NCBI GenBank assembly: GCA_027083075.1
Contig: JALWQQ010000125.1
Span: 1-5,622 of the forward strand
Source of the DNA: Campylobacteraceae bacterium
Lineage (GTDB): Bacteria > Campylobacterota > Campylobacteria > Campylobacterales > Sulfurovaceae
Direction: 5' to 3'
Length of the DNA: 5,622 bases
Numbering within the stretch: the first letter of the stretch is position 1; each line of letters opens with the position of its first letter. A model generated the notes under the pieces. It did no database searches. It was not told the origin of the DNA and saw only the letters and a program-made list of their open reading frames with translations. Positions 1 to 5,622 of the stretch are shown here, in pieces. A program made the translations under genes and the position numbers.

Positions 1-952
1 TATCAGCATGATTGAAAGAGAAGATCTCGTCCGCTTCGACGACGGCGGAGCCGATTTTTCCTACGACAATGCCGGCTGCCGTATTGGCAAAATCTACCGA
101 ACTTTCAAGCGGATTTTCGTGTGCTAAGGCAAAACCGAGTGCCGCCAATACGGTATCGCCTGCACCTGTAACGTCATAAACTTCTCTGGCGACCGTCGGA
201 CGCAGGTGTAGTTGCGAATCGTAAAACGCCATACCGTCCTCTCCGAGTGTAACGAAACCGACCTCAAGATCGTAGCGTGCCTTCATCTCTCGAAGAACAC
301 CTTTTATCTGTTTCGGACTTTGCAAGGTTGCACCCATAGCCTCTGTGAGCTCTTTTTTGTTGGGTGTTAAAAGATAGGCGCCTCTGTATTTGTCGAAATC
401 TTTTCCTTTTGGATCGACAAGTACCCTAATCCCTTTTTCTTTTGCTACTGTGATCATTTGTTGTGTCAAATGTTTCGGTAAAACGCCTTTGCCATAATCG
501 GAGAGCAGAACGATATCGACACCCTCAAGCTCTCTTAAGTAGGTTTCAAAGAGTTTCGTTTTAGTTTCTTTGTCGATAGGAAAGGTGTCTTCTTTGTCAT
601 ATCGTACGATTTGCTGACCGGAGGCAATGATGCGGCTCTTGAGTGTCGTTTGGCGTTGTGTGGAGGATATAATGTTTGAGGTGTCGACATTAAGTTCCTC
701 CAATAAGGAGAGTGCCGTTTTTGCCATATCGTCGTCGCCGACTACCGAAAGAAATCGGATGTGGGCACCAAGAGAGACAAGATTGCGCAAAACATTGCCT
801 GCGCCACCAAGTCTTATCTCTTCTTTTTCTATTTTTATAACGGGAACCGGTGCTTCCGGAGAGATGCGAGTCGAAGCCCCCCAGAGATAGCGATCTAGCA
901 TAAGATCTCCGATGAGCAATATCTTGGGCGGAGTACTTTGGAGCGTAATCAT
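1..952 (-). CDS. hldE: HldE, D-beta-D-heptose 7-phosphate kinase domain (3' end cut by window)
   Basis: The kinase half of HldE phosphorylates D-glycero-beta-D-manno-heptose 7-phosphate at C1 using ATP in the cytoplasm. In bifunctional HldE a C-terminal nucleotidyltransferase domain later makes ADP-heptose. The 317 visible codons form one PfkB/ribokinase-type domain: GDLMLDRYLWG (15-25), the glycine-rich substrate-side motif RLGGAGN (47-53), SDYGKG (151-156), and the anion-hole/catalytic motif VTGAGD (261-266), with D266 as the likely base. The kinase domain is essentially complete where the window ends, in frame with no stop, so the adenylyltransferase domain would lie beyond the edge; whether it is fused or a separate gene cannot be seen. 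The ATG (952-950) overlaps the hldD stop as ATGA, with only a weak GGTGAG about 11 nt upstream, which suggests translational coupling to hldD. It is third in a gmhB-hldD-hldE operon. Family assignment is very secure. Confidence 0.95.
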   Translation of the reverse strand, partial: MITLQSTPPKILLIGDLMLDRYLWGASTRISPEAPVPVIKIEKEEIRLGGAGNVLRNLVSLGAHIRFLSVVGDDDMAKTALSLLEELNVDTSNIISSTQRQTTLKSRIIASGQQIVRYDKEDTFPIDKETKTKLFETYLRELEGVDIVLLSDYGKGVLPKHLTQQMITVAKEKGIRVLVDPKGKDFDKYRGAYLLTPNKKELTEAMGATLQSPKQIKGVLREMKARYDLEVGFVTLGEDGMAFYDSQLHLRPTVAREVYDVTGAGDTVLAALGFALAHENPLESSVDFANTAAGIVVGKIGSAVVEADEIFSFNHAD

Positions 953-1962
953 GCGGAAAGAAACTCACCGGTTTGGTAGATACGTTTGATTTCCGGAAGA
1001 TATGCTTCGATTCCTCTTTCGAGGCTCCACTGCGGTTTGTATCCAAGACTTTCTTCGGTAGATTCGATATCGGCTTGTGTAAATCTCTGGTAGTCGCGAT
1101 AAGGGTTGGGGATATACTCTATGCCATAATCGACATTCAGTAAATCTTGCAGTATAAGTGCGATATCGAGAAAAGTTCTTGCTTTTCCCGTTCCCACATT
1201 GTACACGCCGTTTTTGCCTTCACACGCTTTTATGTTTGCTTGGATGACATCGTCAATATAGATAAAGTCTCTATAGATTGATTTGCTACCTTCAAAGAGT
1301 TTCGGTGCTTTCCCCGACAATATTTGAAGTCCAAACTGAAGCACGGTTGATGCGGTTTTGCCTTTGTAGTGCTCTCTTGGACCGTAGACATTAAAATAAC
1401 GCAATCCGATGATACGCATTTGTGGAAAATCCGACATATAACGGTAGGCGATACGATCCATTGCGTATTTGCTAAATCCGTAGGGGTTTTCGGGTGCCTC
1501 TTTGCCGACGGTTTGGGGTGCGGGTAGCGAGCCGTAAGTCGAAGCGGACGAGGCATAGATCATATCGCTTCGGTATTGACGACATAACTTTAAAAGGGTA
1601 TGGAAGCTGTTGATATTGGTCTGCATGACAATCTCTTGATCGTATACACGCGTATCCGAAATAGCCGCTTGATGAAATATGAAATCGAAATCATACTCTT
1701 CAAAGAGTCTTTGAAGCAATGCATCGTCTCTAATGTCTCCGCAAACTACTTCGCCGTTGAAACCGATGAGGTTGCCAAAGTGTCCGTAGCTTGTAGGGTT
1801 GCCATTTTCAAAACGTGAACCGTCTCTAAATTTATCTAAAACGACGATGCGGGATTTGGGGAAGTTAGATTGTAAATAAAAGGCGATATTCGAACCGATA
1901 AAACCCGCTCCTCCCGTAACGAGGACGGTTTTGTCGTTAAAATCTGTCGAACCGTATCTCAT
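949..1962 (-). CDS. hldD: HldD, ADP-L-glycero-D-manno-heptose 6-epimerase
   Basis: A cytoplasmic short-chain dehydrogenase/reductase that converts ADP-D-glycero-beta-D-manno-heptose to the L-glycero form, the last step in making the inner-core heptose donor. The 337-residue length is in the family's usual range (a little over 300). The Rossmann glycine motif GGAGFIG is at 17-23, followed by LDKFRDG (42-48), which resembles the region after strand 2 in known HldD proteins. FHQAAISDT (96-104) matches the family's FHEGACSST-type segment. The catalytic set is SSA (138-140) with Y161 and K165 (YGFSK). RYFNVYGPRE (188-197) and RDFIYIDDV (231-239) are typical sugar-nucleotide epimerase/dehydratase motifs. 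The N-terminus carries about 11 residues before the first strand. The ATG lies 16 bp after the gmhB stop, with a weak GTGAG just upstream; the 3' end overlaps hldE by 4 bp. A general UDP-hexose epimerase is the alternative, but the HldD-like segments and neighbours argue against it. Confidence 0.95.
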   Translation of the reverse strand: MRYGSTDFNDKTVLVTGGAGFIGSNIAFYLQSNFPKSRIVVLDKFRDGSRFENGNPTSYGHFGNLIGFNGEVVCGDIRDDALLQRLFEEYDFDFIFHQAAISDTRVYDQEIVMQTNINSFHTLLKLCRQYRSDMIYASSASTYGSLPAPQTVGKEAPENPYGFSKYAMDRIAYRYMSDFPQMRIIGLRYFNVYGPREHYKGKTASTVLQFGLQILSGKAPKLFEGSKSIYRDFIYIDDVIQANIKACEGKNGVYNVGTGKARTFLDIALILQDLLNVDYGIEYIPNPYRDYQRFTQADIESTEESLGYKPQWSLERGIEAYLPEIKRIYQTGEFLSA

Positions 1963-1978
1963 GAGCTCACTTTTTTGA

Positions 1979-2506
1979 TTAATGTGTAATTATATCGTTA
2001 AGCGCTTTAATCGTATCGACTTGACGATAGTTTTCCGAGGGATTTTGTGAGTTGCTCGGATTTGAGTCGATCAGGATCGTCTCCGAAACACCCGCTTTTT
2101 GCGCCGCTTGAATGTCGCTAAGCTTGTCGCCGACAAGTACGGATCGCTTCAGGTCTATACAGTGCTCGTTTGCCGCTTTTAATATCATGCCGGGTTGCGG
2201 CTTCCTGCAATTGCACTTGTCGTTTGGTAAGTGGGGGCAGTAGTAAACATCGGTGATATCAATATCTTTTTCACTAAATTTTTTTATCATCCATGTCGTA
2301 AGATGATGAAAATCTTCGTGAGTGTAGTAGCCCCTTCCGATGCCCGATTGGTTGGTTACGACAATAAGAAGATAGCCAAGTGACTGCATACGTTTGCAGA
2401 AGTCGAAGATACCATCCGTAAAGATAAAATCCTCTTTTCGATAGACATATCCCGTATCTTCGTTGATAACCCCATCTCTATCCAAAAATACCGCTTTTCG
2501 TTCCAA
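1979..2506 (-). CDS. gmhB: GmhB, D-glycero-beta-D-manno-heptose 1,7-bisphosphate 7-phosphatase
   Basis: A HAD-superfamily phosphatase that removes the C7 phosphate from heptose 1,7-bisphosphate, giving heptose 1-phosphate for adenylylation by HldE. The 175 residues match a single-domain GmhB. HAD motif I is FLDRDGV (7-13), with nucleophile D9 and acid/base D11; motif II is T51 in TNQSG; motif III is K102 in CRKPQPGM; motif IV is GDKLSD (126-131) with D127 and D131. A structural zinc site is visible as C90, H92, C98 and C100, with a shorter loop between H92 and C98 than I recall in the E. coli enzyme. The start is TTG: the in-frame codons back to the upstream TGA contain no ATG or GTG, and AAGAG sits 8 nt upstream. 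It is first in the minus-strand operon. The HisB N-terminal phosphatase is the nearest alternative, but linkage to hldD and hldE decides for GmhB. Confidence 0.93.
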   Translation of the reverse strand: MERKAVFLDRDGVINEDTGYVYRKEDFIFTDGIFDFCKRMQSLGYLLIVVTNQSGIGRGYYTHEDFHHLTTWMIKKFSEKDIDITDVYYCPHLPNDKCNCRKPQPGMILKAANEHCIDLKRSVLVGDKLSDIQAAQKAGVSETILIDSNPSNSQNPSENYRQVDTIKALNDIITH

Positions 2507-2514
2507 GTTGATCG

Positions 2515-2520
2515 CTCTTA
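2515..2520 (-). promoter_or_regulatory. Ribosome binding site of gmhB
   Basis: Read on the minus strand, TAAGAG lies 8 nt before the TTG codon at 2506-2504. It is the reason for accepting the non-ATG start, because no in-frame ATG exists between this TTG and the stop upstream, and HAD motif I begins only seven residues in. Confidence 0.6.
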
Positions 2521-2528
2521 ATTTTAGT

Positions 2529-2547
2529 TGTAGTCAATTAACTTACA
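2529..2547. repeat. Imperfect dyad in the gmhB leader
   Basis: The arms are TGTAGT (2529-2534) and ACTTACA (2541-2547), complementary apart from one bulged base, around a 6-base centre. The dyad lies 9 bp upstream of the gmhB ribosome binding site and inside the expected leader if transcription begins near 2579. It could be an operator half-site pair or a weak hairpin. In AT-rich DNA such short dyads also occur by chance. Confidence 0.25.
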
Positions 2548-2558
2548 TAGCAGTGCTA
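2548..2558. repeat. 11-bp palindrome TAGCA-G-TGCTA in the gmhB leader
   Basis: A perfect inverted repeat with 5-base arms around a single G directly abuts the imperfect dyad at 2529-2547. A one-base loop is too tight for an RNA hairpin, so if it works at all it is more likely a DNA-binding site. No regulator is identified. Confidence 0.25.
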
Positions 2559-2585
2559 CAGGCTTTTTAAATTTTGTTCGGAAAT

Positions 2586-2591
2586 ATTATA
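2586..2591 (-). promoter_or_regulatory. Candidate -10 element for the gmhB-hldD-hldE transcript
   Basis: The minus strand reads ATG-TATAAT-ATTT here, a perfect sigma-70 -10 hexamer preceded by TG. Seventeen bases upstream there is no good TTGACA (AGGAGA instead), which is tolerable for Campylobacterota, where -35 boxes are weak. Transcription would start near 2579 and give a leader of about 70 nt before the TTG start of gmhB. The plus strand over 2585-2590 reads TATTAT, so the same bases could serve a divergent promoter. Confidence 0.4.
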
Positions 2592-2703
2592 CATGGTTTC
2601 GTTTTATCTCTCCTATGAAGATCATACTCTTTGTTTTTTGTGTCATATTTTTTGATCACATTAAGGTTTAATGTGCTTTTTTGTACGATTTTATACCCTA
2701 AAC

Positions 2704-2711
2704 AAAAAGAG
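2704..2711 (+). promoter_or_regulatory. Ribosome binding site that fixes the ligase start at 2721
   Basis: AAAAAGAG ends 9 nt before the ATG at 2721. It favours that codon over the in-frame ATG at 2631, which would add 30 residues and place this motif inside the coding region. A second ATG at 2727 is possible but spaced less well. Confidence 0.65.
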
Positions 2712-2720
2712 TTATGCTTT

Positions 2721-4031
2721 ATGAATATGACGTTGAAGACCGCGAATGCGGTCAATTCGAGAAAGATAAAGTTTGCCACCGTTTTATTTGCCGCAATATA
2801 TATTTTTTTAGTCTCGTTAAAGCCGATTTCTCTGGTTGCGTTTTATCTTTTGGCAATATTGGGATTGTTCTTCATAACAAAAATAGACTTTATGCATAAA
2901 AGAAATTTTGTGCTATTTTCGTTGGTTTCCATAGCCTATGTGGTTACTGCGGTTCTTTCGATCGTTTTTAAAGATACTCCGTATAGTGCTTATGACCATC
3001 TTGGCAGGATGGCATATTTTGCGGTGGTGCCGCTTGTTGCATCAACCGTTTACCTTTTGGATATTTCGTTTCGCAGGTTTTTGTATCTTAATGCGGCAGG
3101 AATTTTTTTGGCTTTCTCGGTCGCGCTAATCGATAGGATTGTTACCGGAACTTCAAGGGCTGCCGGAATGTATAACCCGAATACCTACGCAGACATGCTT
3201 TGTGTTATGGCTGTTGTTGTCACGGTGGGTGTTTTCTATTTTTTTGGACAAAAAAAAGAGAACATTACCATGTTTCTCGCTTTGATTGCATCGGCTATCG
3301 GTATTGTACTATCGGGCTCCAGGGGTGCTCTAATTTCATTCTTTATCGTACTTTTTCTGGCTTATTGGGTTTTTTCTTTTTTTGGAGAGAACAAGCAAAA
3401 AAAATTATTGGCAATACTCTTTTTCGTAATATTTCTCTTAGCCTCTTTTGCTTTAGCGTTTAGCTCCGATACAAAATCGAGATTGCTCAGGATAGTTGAT
3501 TCGGTAGAGCAATGGTATAACGGAACAAGGGTTGTCGGCTCCATTCCTTATAGGTTGGAGATGTATACGGGGGGGCTTAAAGCTTTTGTAAAGCATCCCA
3601 TCCTTGGTTATGGTTACCATGCCGGACCGCAAGTAGTTGCAGAGATTTGTAATCCGGAAGCTGCAAAAGCTATTAGGGGTTTCTCTCAACTGCATAATGA
3701 ATATATCACTGCACTTGTCAACAGCGGCATCATCGGATATATAGCATTGATGGCACTCTATTTGGTGCCCATCTCGCTTTTTTACAAAGCAAAGGATCGA
3801 TCGAGGGATGAGAAGTATATGGGCATGGCGGGCATATTGGTTGTGCTTTCTTATATGGTCTTGGGTATTACTCATGGTGAATTGGGATATGAATACGAGT
3901 CTGTTTTTTATGTTACAACATTAACGTATCTTTTGGGCAAACTGCAAAAAATCCAAGATGGTAAACGGGATACTCCTTCTGAAGAATCAGTTCATAACGC
4001 AAATAATAGAGGCAGCGTAGAACAAAGATGA
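2721..4031 (+). CDS. waaL: O-antigen ligase-like (Wzy_C family) polytopic membrane protein
   Basis: Probably a GT-C type inner-membrane glycosyltransferase that moves an undecaprenyl-diphosphate-linked polysaccharide onto lipid A-core at the periplasmic face. The 436 residues form about ten or more hydrophobic segments. Family marks are GMYNPNTYADM (149-159), LSGSRGAL (197-204) with conserved R201, HPILGYGYH (292-300) at the start of the large periplasmic loop, and H325-N326-X9-G336-X2-G339, which fits the WaaL pattern H[NSQ]X9GXX[GTY]. The start at 2721 is chosen for the AAAAAGAG upstream. The hydrophilic tail (412-436) ends in a 4-bp ATGA overlap with the exporter gene, indicating coupled translation. 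The first half is AT-rich with many 7-8 base homopolymers, and a G7 run lies at 3569-3575. A Wzy polymerase or a protein O-oligosaccharyltransferase of the same fold is possible; the length and the MsbA/heptose neighbours favour WaaL. The symbol is given on that basis. Confidence 0.8.
   Translation: MNMTLKTANAVNSRKIKFATVLFAAIYIFLVSLKPISLVAFYLLAILGLFFITKIDFMHKRNFVLFSLVSIAYVVTAVLSIVFKDTPYSAYDHLGRMAYFAVVPLVASTVYLLDISFRRFLYLNAAGIFLAFSVALIDRIVTGTSRAAGMYNPNTYADMLCVMAVVVTVGVFYFFGQKKENITMFLALIASAIGIVLSGSRGALISFFIVLFLAYWVFSFFGENKQKKLLAILFFVIFLLASFALAFSSDTKSRLLRIVDSVEQWYNGTRVVGSIPYRLEMYTGGLKAFVKHPILGYGYHAGPQVVAEICNPEAAKAIRGFSQLHNEYITALVNSGIIGYIALMALYLVPISLFYKAKDRSRDEKYMGMAGILVVLSYMVLGITHGELGYEYESVFYVTTLTYLLGKLQKIQDGKRDTPSEESVHNANNRGSVEQR
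3569..3575 (+). repeat. G7 homopolymer inside the ligase gene
   Basis: Seven consecutive G encode the end of Thr283 and all of Gly284-Gly285, just before the large periplasmic loop. One added G changes the reading to GCT TAA and stops after one more codon; one lost G gives TTA AAG CTT TTG TAA and stops four codons on. Either change would remove H325 and the C-terminal membrane segments. It is the longest G run I see in the window. Confidence 0.9.
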
Positions 4032-5622
4032 AGTGGCTTATACACTACTATCTTCCTTACTTTGCCTCTTATAAGCGGCACTTTTTGCTTGTCTTTATCG
4101 GCAGTATCCTCTATGCGGCAGGTACTACTGCATCGGCTCACCTGCTTAAGCCGGTACTCGATAAGCTTTTTATCGCCAAAGAGAGTGTGTTGCTCTATCT
4201 GTTGCCGTTAAGTGTTGTGGCGGTCTTTGCGATCAAGTCGGTCGGTCGATTTATACAGACATACTATACGGTTTATATCGGTAGCGATATCGTGCGTCGC
4301 TTGCGCGACAAGCTCTCATCGCATATCATGCGACTTGATATGGCGGATCTGACATCTATGCGCAGCGGGGAATTGTTGAGTCGCATTACGGCGGACGTGA
4401 TGCGCATACAGACGGTAGTTTCTTCAATGATACCGTTACTGATCATCAATCTCTTGCTGGTACTCTTTTTGGTCGCTTATGTGATATGGCTTAGTCCTAA
4501 ACTAGCGTTTTACTTTTTGGTGATTATGCCGCTGGCTTTTCTGCCTTTGCAGATATTGGCAAGGCGTATGAAGCGCTATTCGCTTCGCTCTCAAGAGAGC
4601 GCTTCGGATATGAGCGCGCGTCTGAATGAGATCTTTCACAATATCGAAACGATCAAGGCAAACTCTTCGCAACGCTTTGAGCAGGAGCGTTTTGAAGAGC
4701 AAAACCGCAACTTTTTTCGCTATAGCATGAAGCAGGCAAAAGTGCAAGCGCTTGTGGGACCGGTGATGGAGCTCTTCGGTTCCGTAGCCATCGCTTTTGC
4801 TATCTATGTCGGTGCCAAAGAGGTGATGAGTGGTGTGATGAGTGTGGGTAGCTTCTTTGCCTTTTTTACGGCACTTTTTTTGCTATATGATCCCATTAAA
4901 AAGCTCTCCGCTGTTCATAACCAGCTTCAAGATGCCGTAGCGGCAACAGAGCGGGTAGATGCACTGCTGCAACATAAGAGAGATATTGTTTCCGGCGATA
5001 GGAAACTTGGAAAGATCGATACGATCGTATTTGAAGGGGTGTCGTTAAGTTACGATGAGCTACCGGTACTGCGCTCTATCGATGTTTCTACCAAAAAAGG
5101 AAAAGTGTACGCTTTGGTAGGCGATAGCGGTGCAGGCAAGAGCAGTTTTGTTAATCTCTTGGTGCGTTTTTATGACCCTAGCGAGGGGAGGATAAAGATC
5201 GACGGTGTCGATATCCGTGAGTTTGATATGGGGGCATTGCATCGAAAGATAGCCTATGTCACCCAGCGTATCTATCTCTTTAACGATACGATCGCCGAAA
5301 ATGTCGCCTATGCGCAAACACCGGATAGAGAAAGGGTGATCGAAGCGCTCAAAAAGGCGCATGCTTGGGAGTTTGTCTCTGCCTTACCCCAGGGTATCGA
5401 TACGCTCTTGGAGGAGGGCGGCGGAAACTTAAGCGGCGGACAGCGGCAACGCATCGCATTGGCGCGCGCACTCTATAAAGAACCCGAAGTGCTTATCTTG
5501 GACGAGGCGACTTCGGCACTCGATAACAAAAGTGAAGCGGCGATACAAGCCGCCCTATCCGAACTCAAGGATGGAATGATCACCTTTGTGGTGGCGCATC
5601 GCTTAAGTACGATAGAGGATGC
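4028..5622 (+). CDS. msbA: MsbA-type lipid A-core ABC exporter, half-transporter (3' end cut by window)
   Basis: A homodimeric ABC half-transporter that probably flips lipid A-core across the inner membrane. The 531 visible codons cover the six-helix membrane domain (TM1 about 18-40, TM2 54-82, TM3 130-152, TM4 156-178, TM5 243-263, TM6 272-290) and most of the nucleotide-binding domain: A-loop Y342, Walker A GDSGAGKSS (365-373), Q413, signature LSGGQ (468-472), Walker B VLILDE (488-493) with catalytic E493, D-loop SALD, and switch H524. About 45-50 residues are expected beyond the edge, given the usual 570-600. The ATG shares ATGA with the ligase stop. The only purine-rich match, AGAGG (4008-4012), is too far upstream (15 nt), so translation is probably coupled. 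It is GC-richer than the ligase gene. Campylobacterota PglK-type flippases of lipid-linked oligosaccharides have the same architecture, so the substrate is inferred from context; the symbol is tentative. Confidence 0.85.
   Translation, partial: MKWLIHYYLPYFASYKRHFLLVFIGSILYAAGTTASAHLLKPVLDKLFIAKESVLLYLLPLSVVAVFAIKSVGRFIQTYYTVYIGSDIVRRLRDKLSSHIMRLDMADLTSMRSGELLSRITADVMRIQTVVSSMIPLLIINLLLVLFLVAYVIWLSPKLAFYFLVIMPLAFLPLQILARRMKRYSLRSQESASDMSARLNEIFHNIETIKANSSQRFEQERFEEQNRNFFRYSMKQAKVQALVGPVMELFGSVAIAFAIYVGAKEVMSGVMSVGSFFAFFTALFLLYDPIKKLSAVHNQLQDAVAATERVDALLQHKRDIVSGDRKLGKIDTIVFEGVSLSYDELPVLRSIDVSTKKGKVYALVGDSGAGKSSFVNLLVRFYDPSEGRIKIDGVDIREFDMGALHRKIAYVTQRIYLFNDTIAENVAYAQTPDRERVIEALKKAHAWEFVSALPQGIDTLLEEGGGNLSGGQRQRIALARALYKEPEVLILDEATSALDNKSEAAIQAALSELKDGMITFVVAHRLSTIED

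Larger units (their letters stand above)
2507..2720. other. Divergent intergenic control region between the heptose operon and the ligase/exporter genes
   Basis: This 214-bp, AT-rich stretch separates the start codons of gmhB (minus) and the ligase (plus), so promoters for both transcripts should lie here. It holds a perfect TATAAT on the minus strand, a near-match TATTAT on the plus strand over the same bases, two small dyads near gmhB, many T runs, and the two ribosome binding sites at its ends. Small open frames that cross it have no family resemblance or good start context, so I see no gene in it. Confidence 0.8.

Noticed and set aside
690..1046. 118-codon minus-strand frame, and similar frames within hldE, hldD and the exporter on either strand
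   Set aside because: They lie inside genes with strong family motifs and themselves show low-complexity, shadow-like sequence.
2692..2697. TATACC as a -10 box for the ligase transcript
   Set aside because: It is a poor match without a -35 or a TG extension, and transcription would begin on the ribosome binding site itself, leaving almost no leader.
2631..2720. In-frame ATG at 2631 that would add 30 residues to the N-terminus of the ligase
   Set aside because: No good ribosome binding site precedes it, whereas AAAAAGAG is well placed for 2721, and the extension would consume most of the divergent control region.
2507..2720. Riboswitch, small RNA, tRNA, CRISPR or terminator in the intergenic region
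   Set aside because: No long stem with a following U tract, no tRNA-like cloverleaf and no repeated spacers are visible; the region lies between divergent starts, where terminators are not expected.
2567..2779. 70-codon open frame on the minus strand across the intergenic region
   Set aside because: It overlaps the ligase start, has no recognisable domain, and covers the likely promoter; it looks like chance in AT-rich DNA.
3250..3257. A8 run as a programmed frameshift or slippage site in the ligase gene
   Set aside because: The zero frame continues through all family motifs and no alternative frame gives a meaningful product. A second A8 lies at 3397-3404, so it reads as general AT-richness.

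Overview
This window looks like a lipopolysaccharide (LPS) biosynthesis locus from a Gram-negative bacterium. It is most likely a Campylobacterota (epsilonproteobacterial) species of the Sulfurimonas/Sulfurovum type. The evidence is the HldD sequence style (LDKFRDG, then HQAAISDT), the gene order gmhB-hldD-hldE, which matches the Campylobacter jejuni core-heptose locus as I recall it, and a moderately AT-rich composition. The assignment is from memory of these families, not from a search.

Layout: two divergent gene sets share a 214-bp control region (2507-2720). On the minus strand, read right to left, are gmhB (HAD phosphatase, TTG start), hldD (epimerase) and hldE (kinase domain, cut by the left edge). 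The gmhB-hldD gap is 16 bp and hldD/hldE overlap by 4 bp (ATGA). On the plus strand are a Wzy_C-family O-antigen ligase-like membrane protein and an MsbA-type ABC exporter (cut by the right edge), again with a 4-bp ATGA overlap. The window is almost entirely coding.

How the genes work together: HldE, GmhB and HldD carry out four of the five steps from sedoheptulose 7-phosphate to ADP-L-glycero-beta-D-manno-heptose, the sugar donor for the inner core of LPS. GmhA, the missing first enzyme, would be expected just off the left edge. The ABC exporter probably flips lipid A-core across the inner membrane. The ligase-like protein probably joins an undecaprenyl-linked polysaccharide to that core on the periplasmic side. 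The window would then cover core sugar supply, core export and O-antigen attachment.

Nothing here looks like a wholly new system. The most notable points are a G7 run inside the ligase gene, where a one-base gain or loss would end the protein almost at once, the translationally coupled ligase/flippase pair, and a possible shared divergent promoter.
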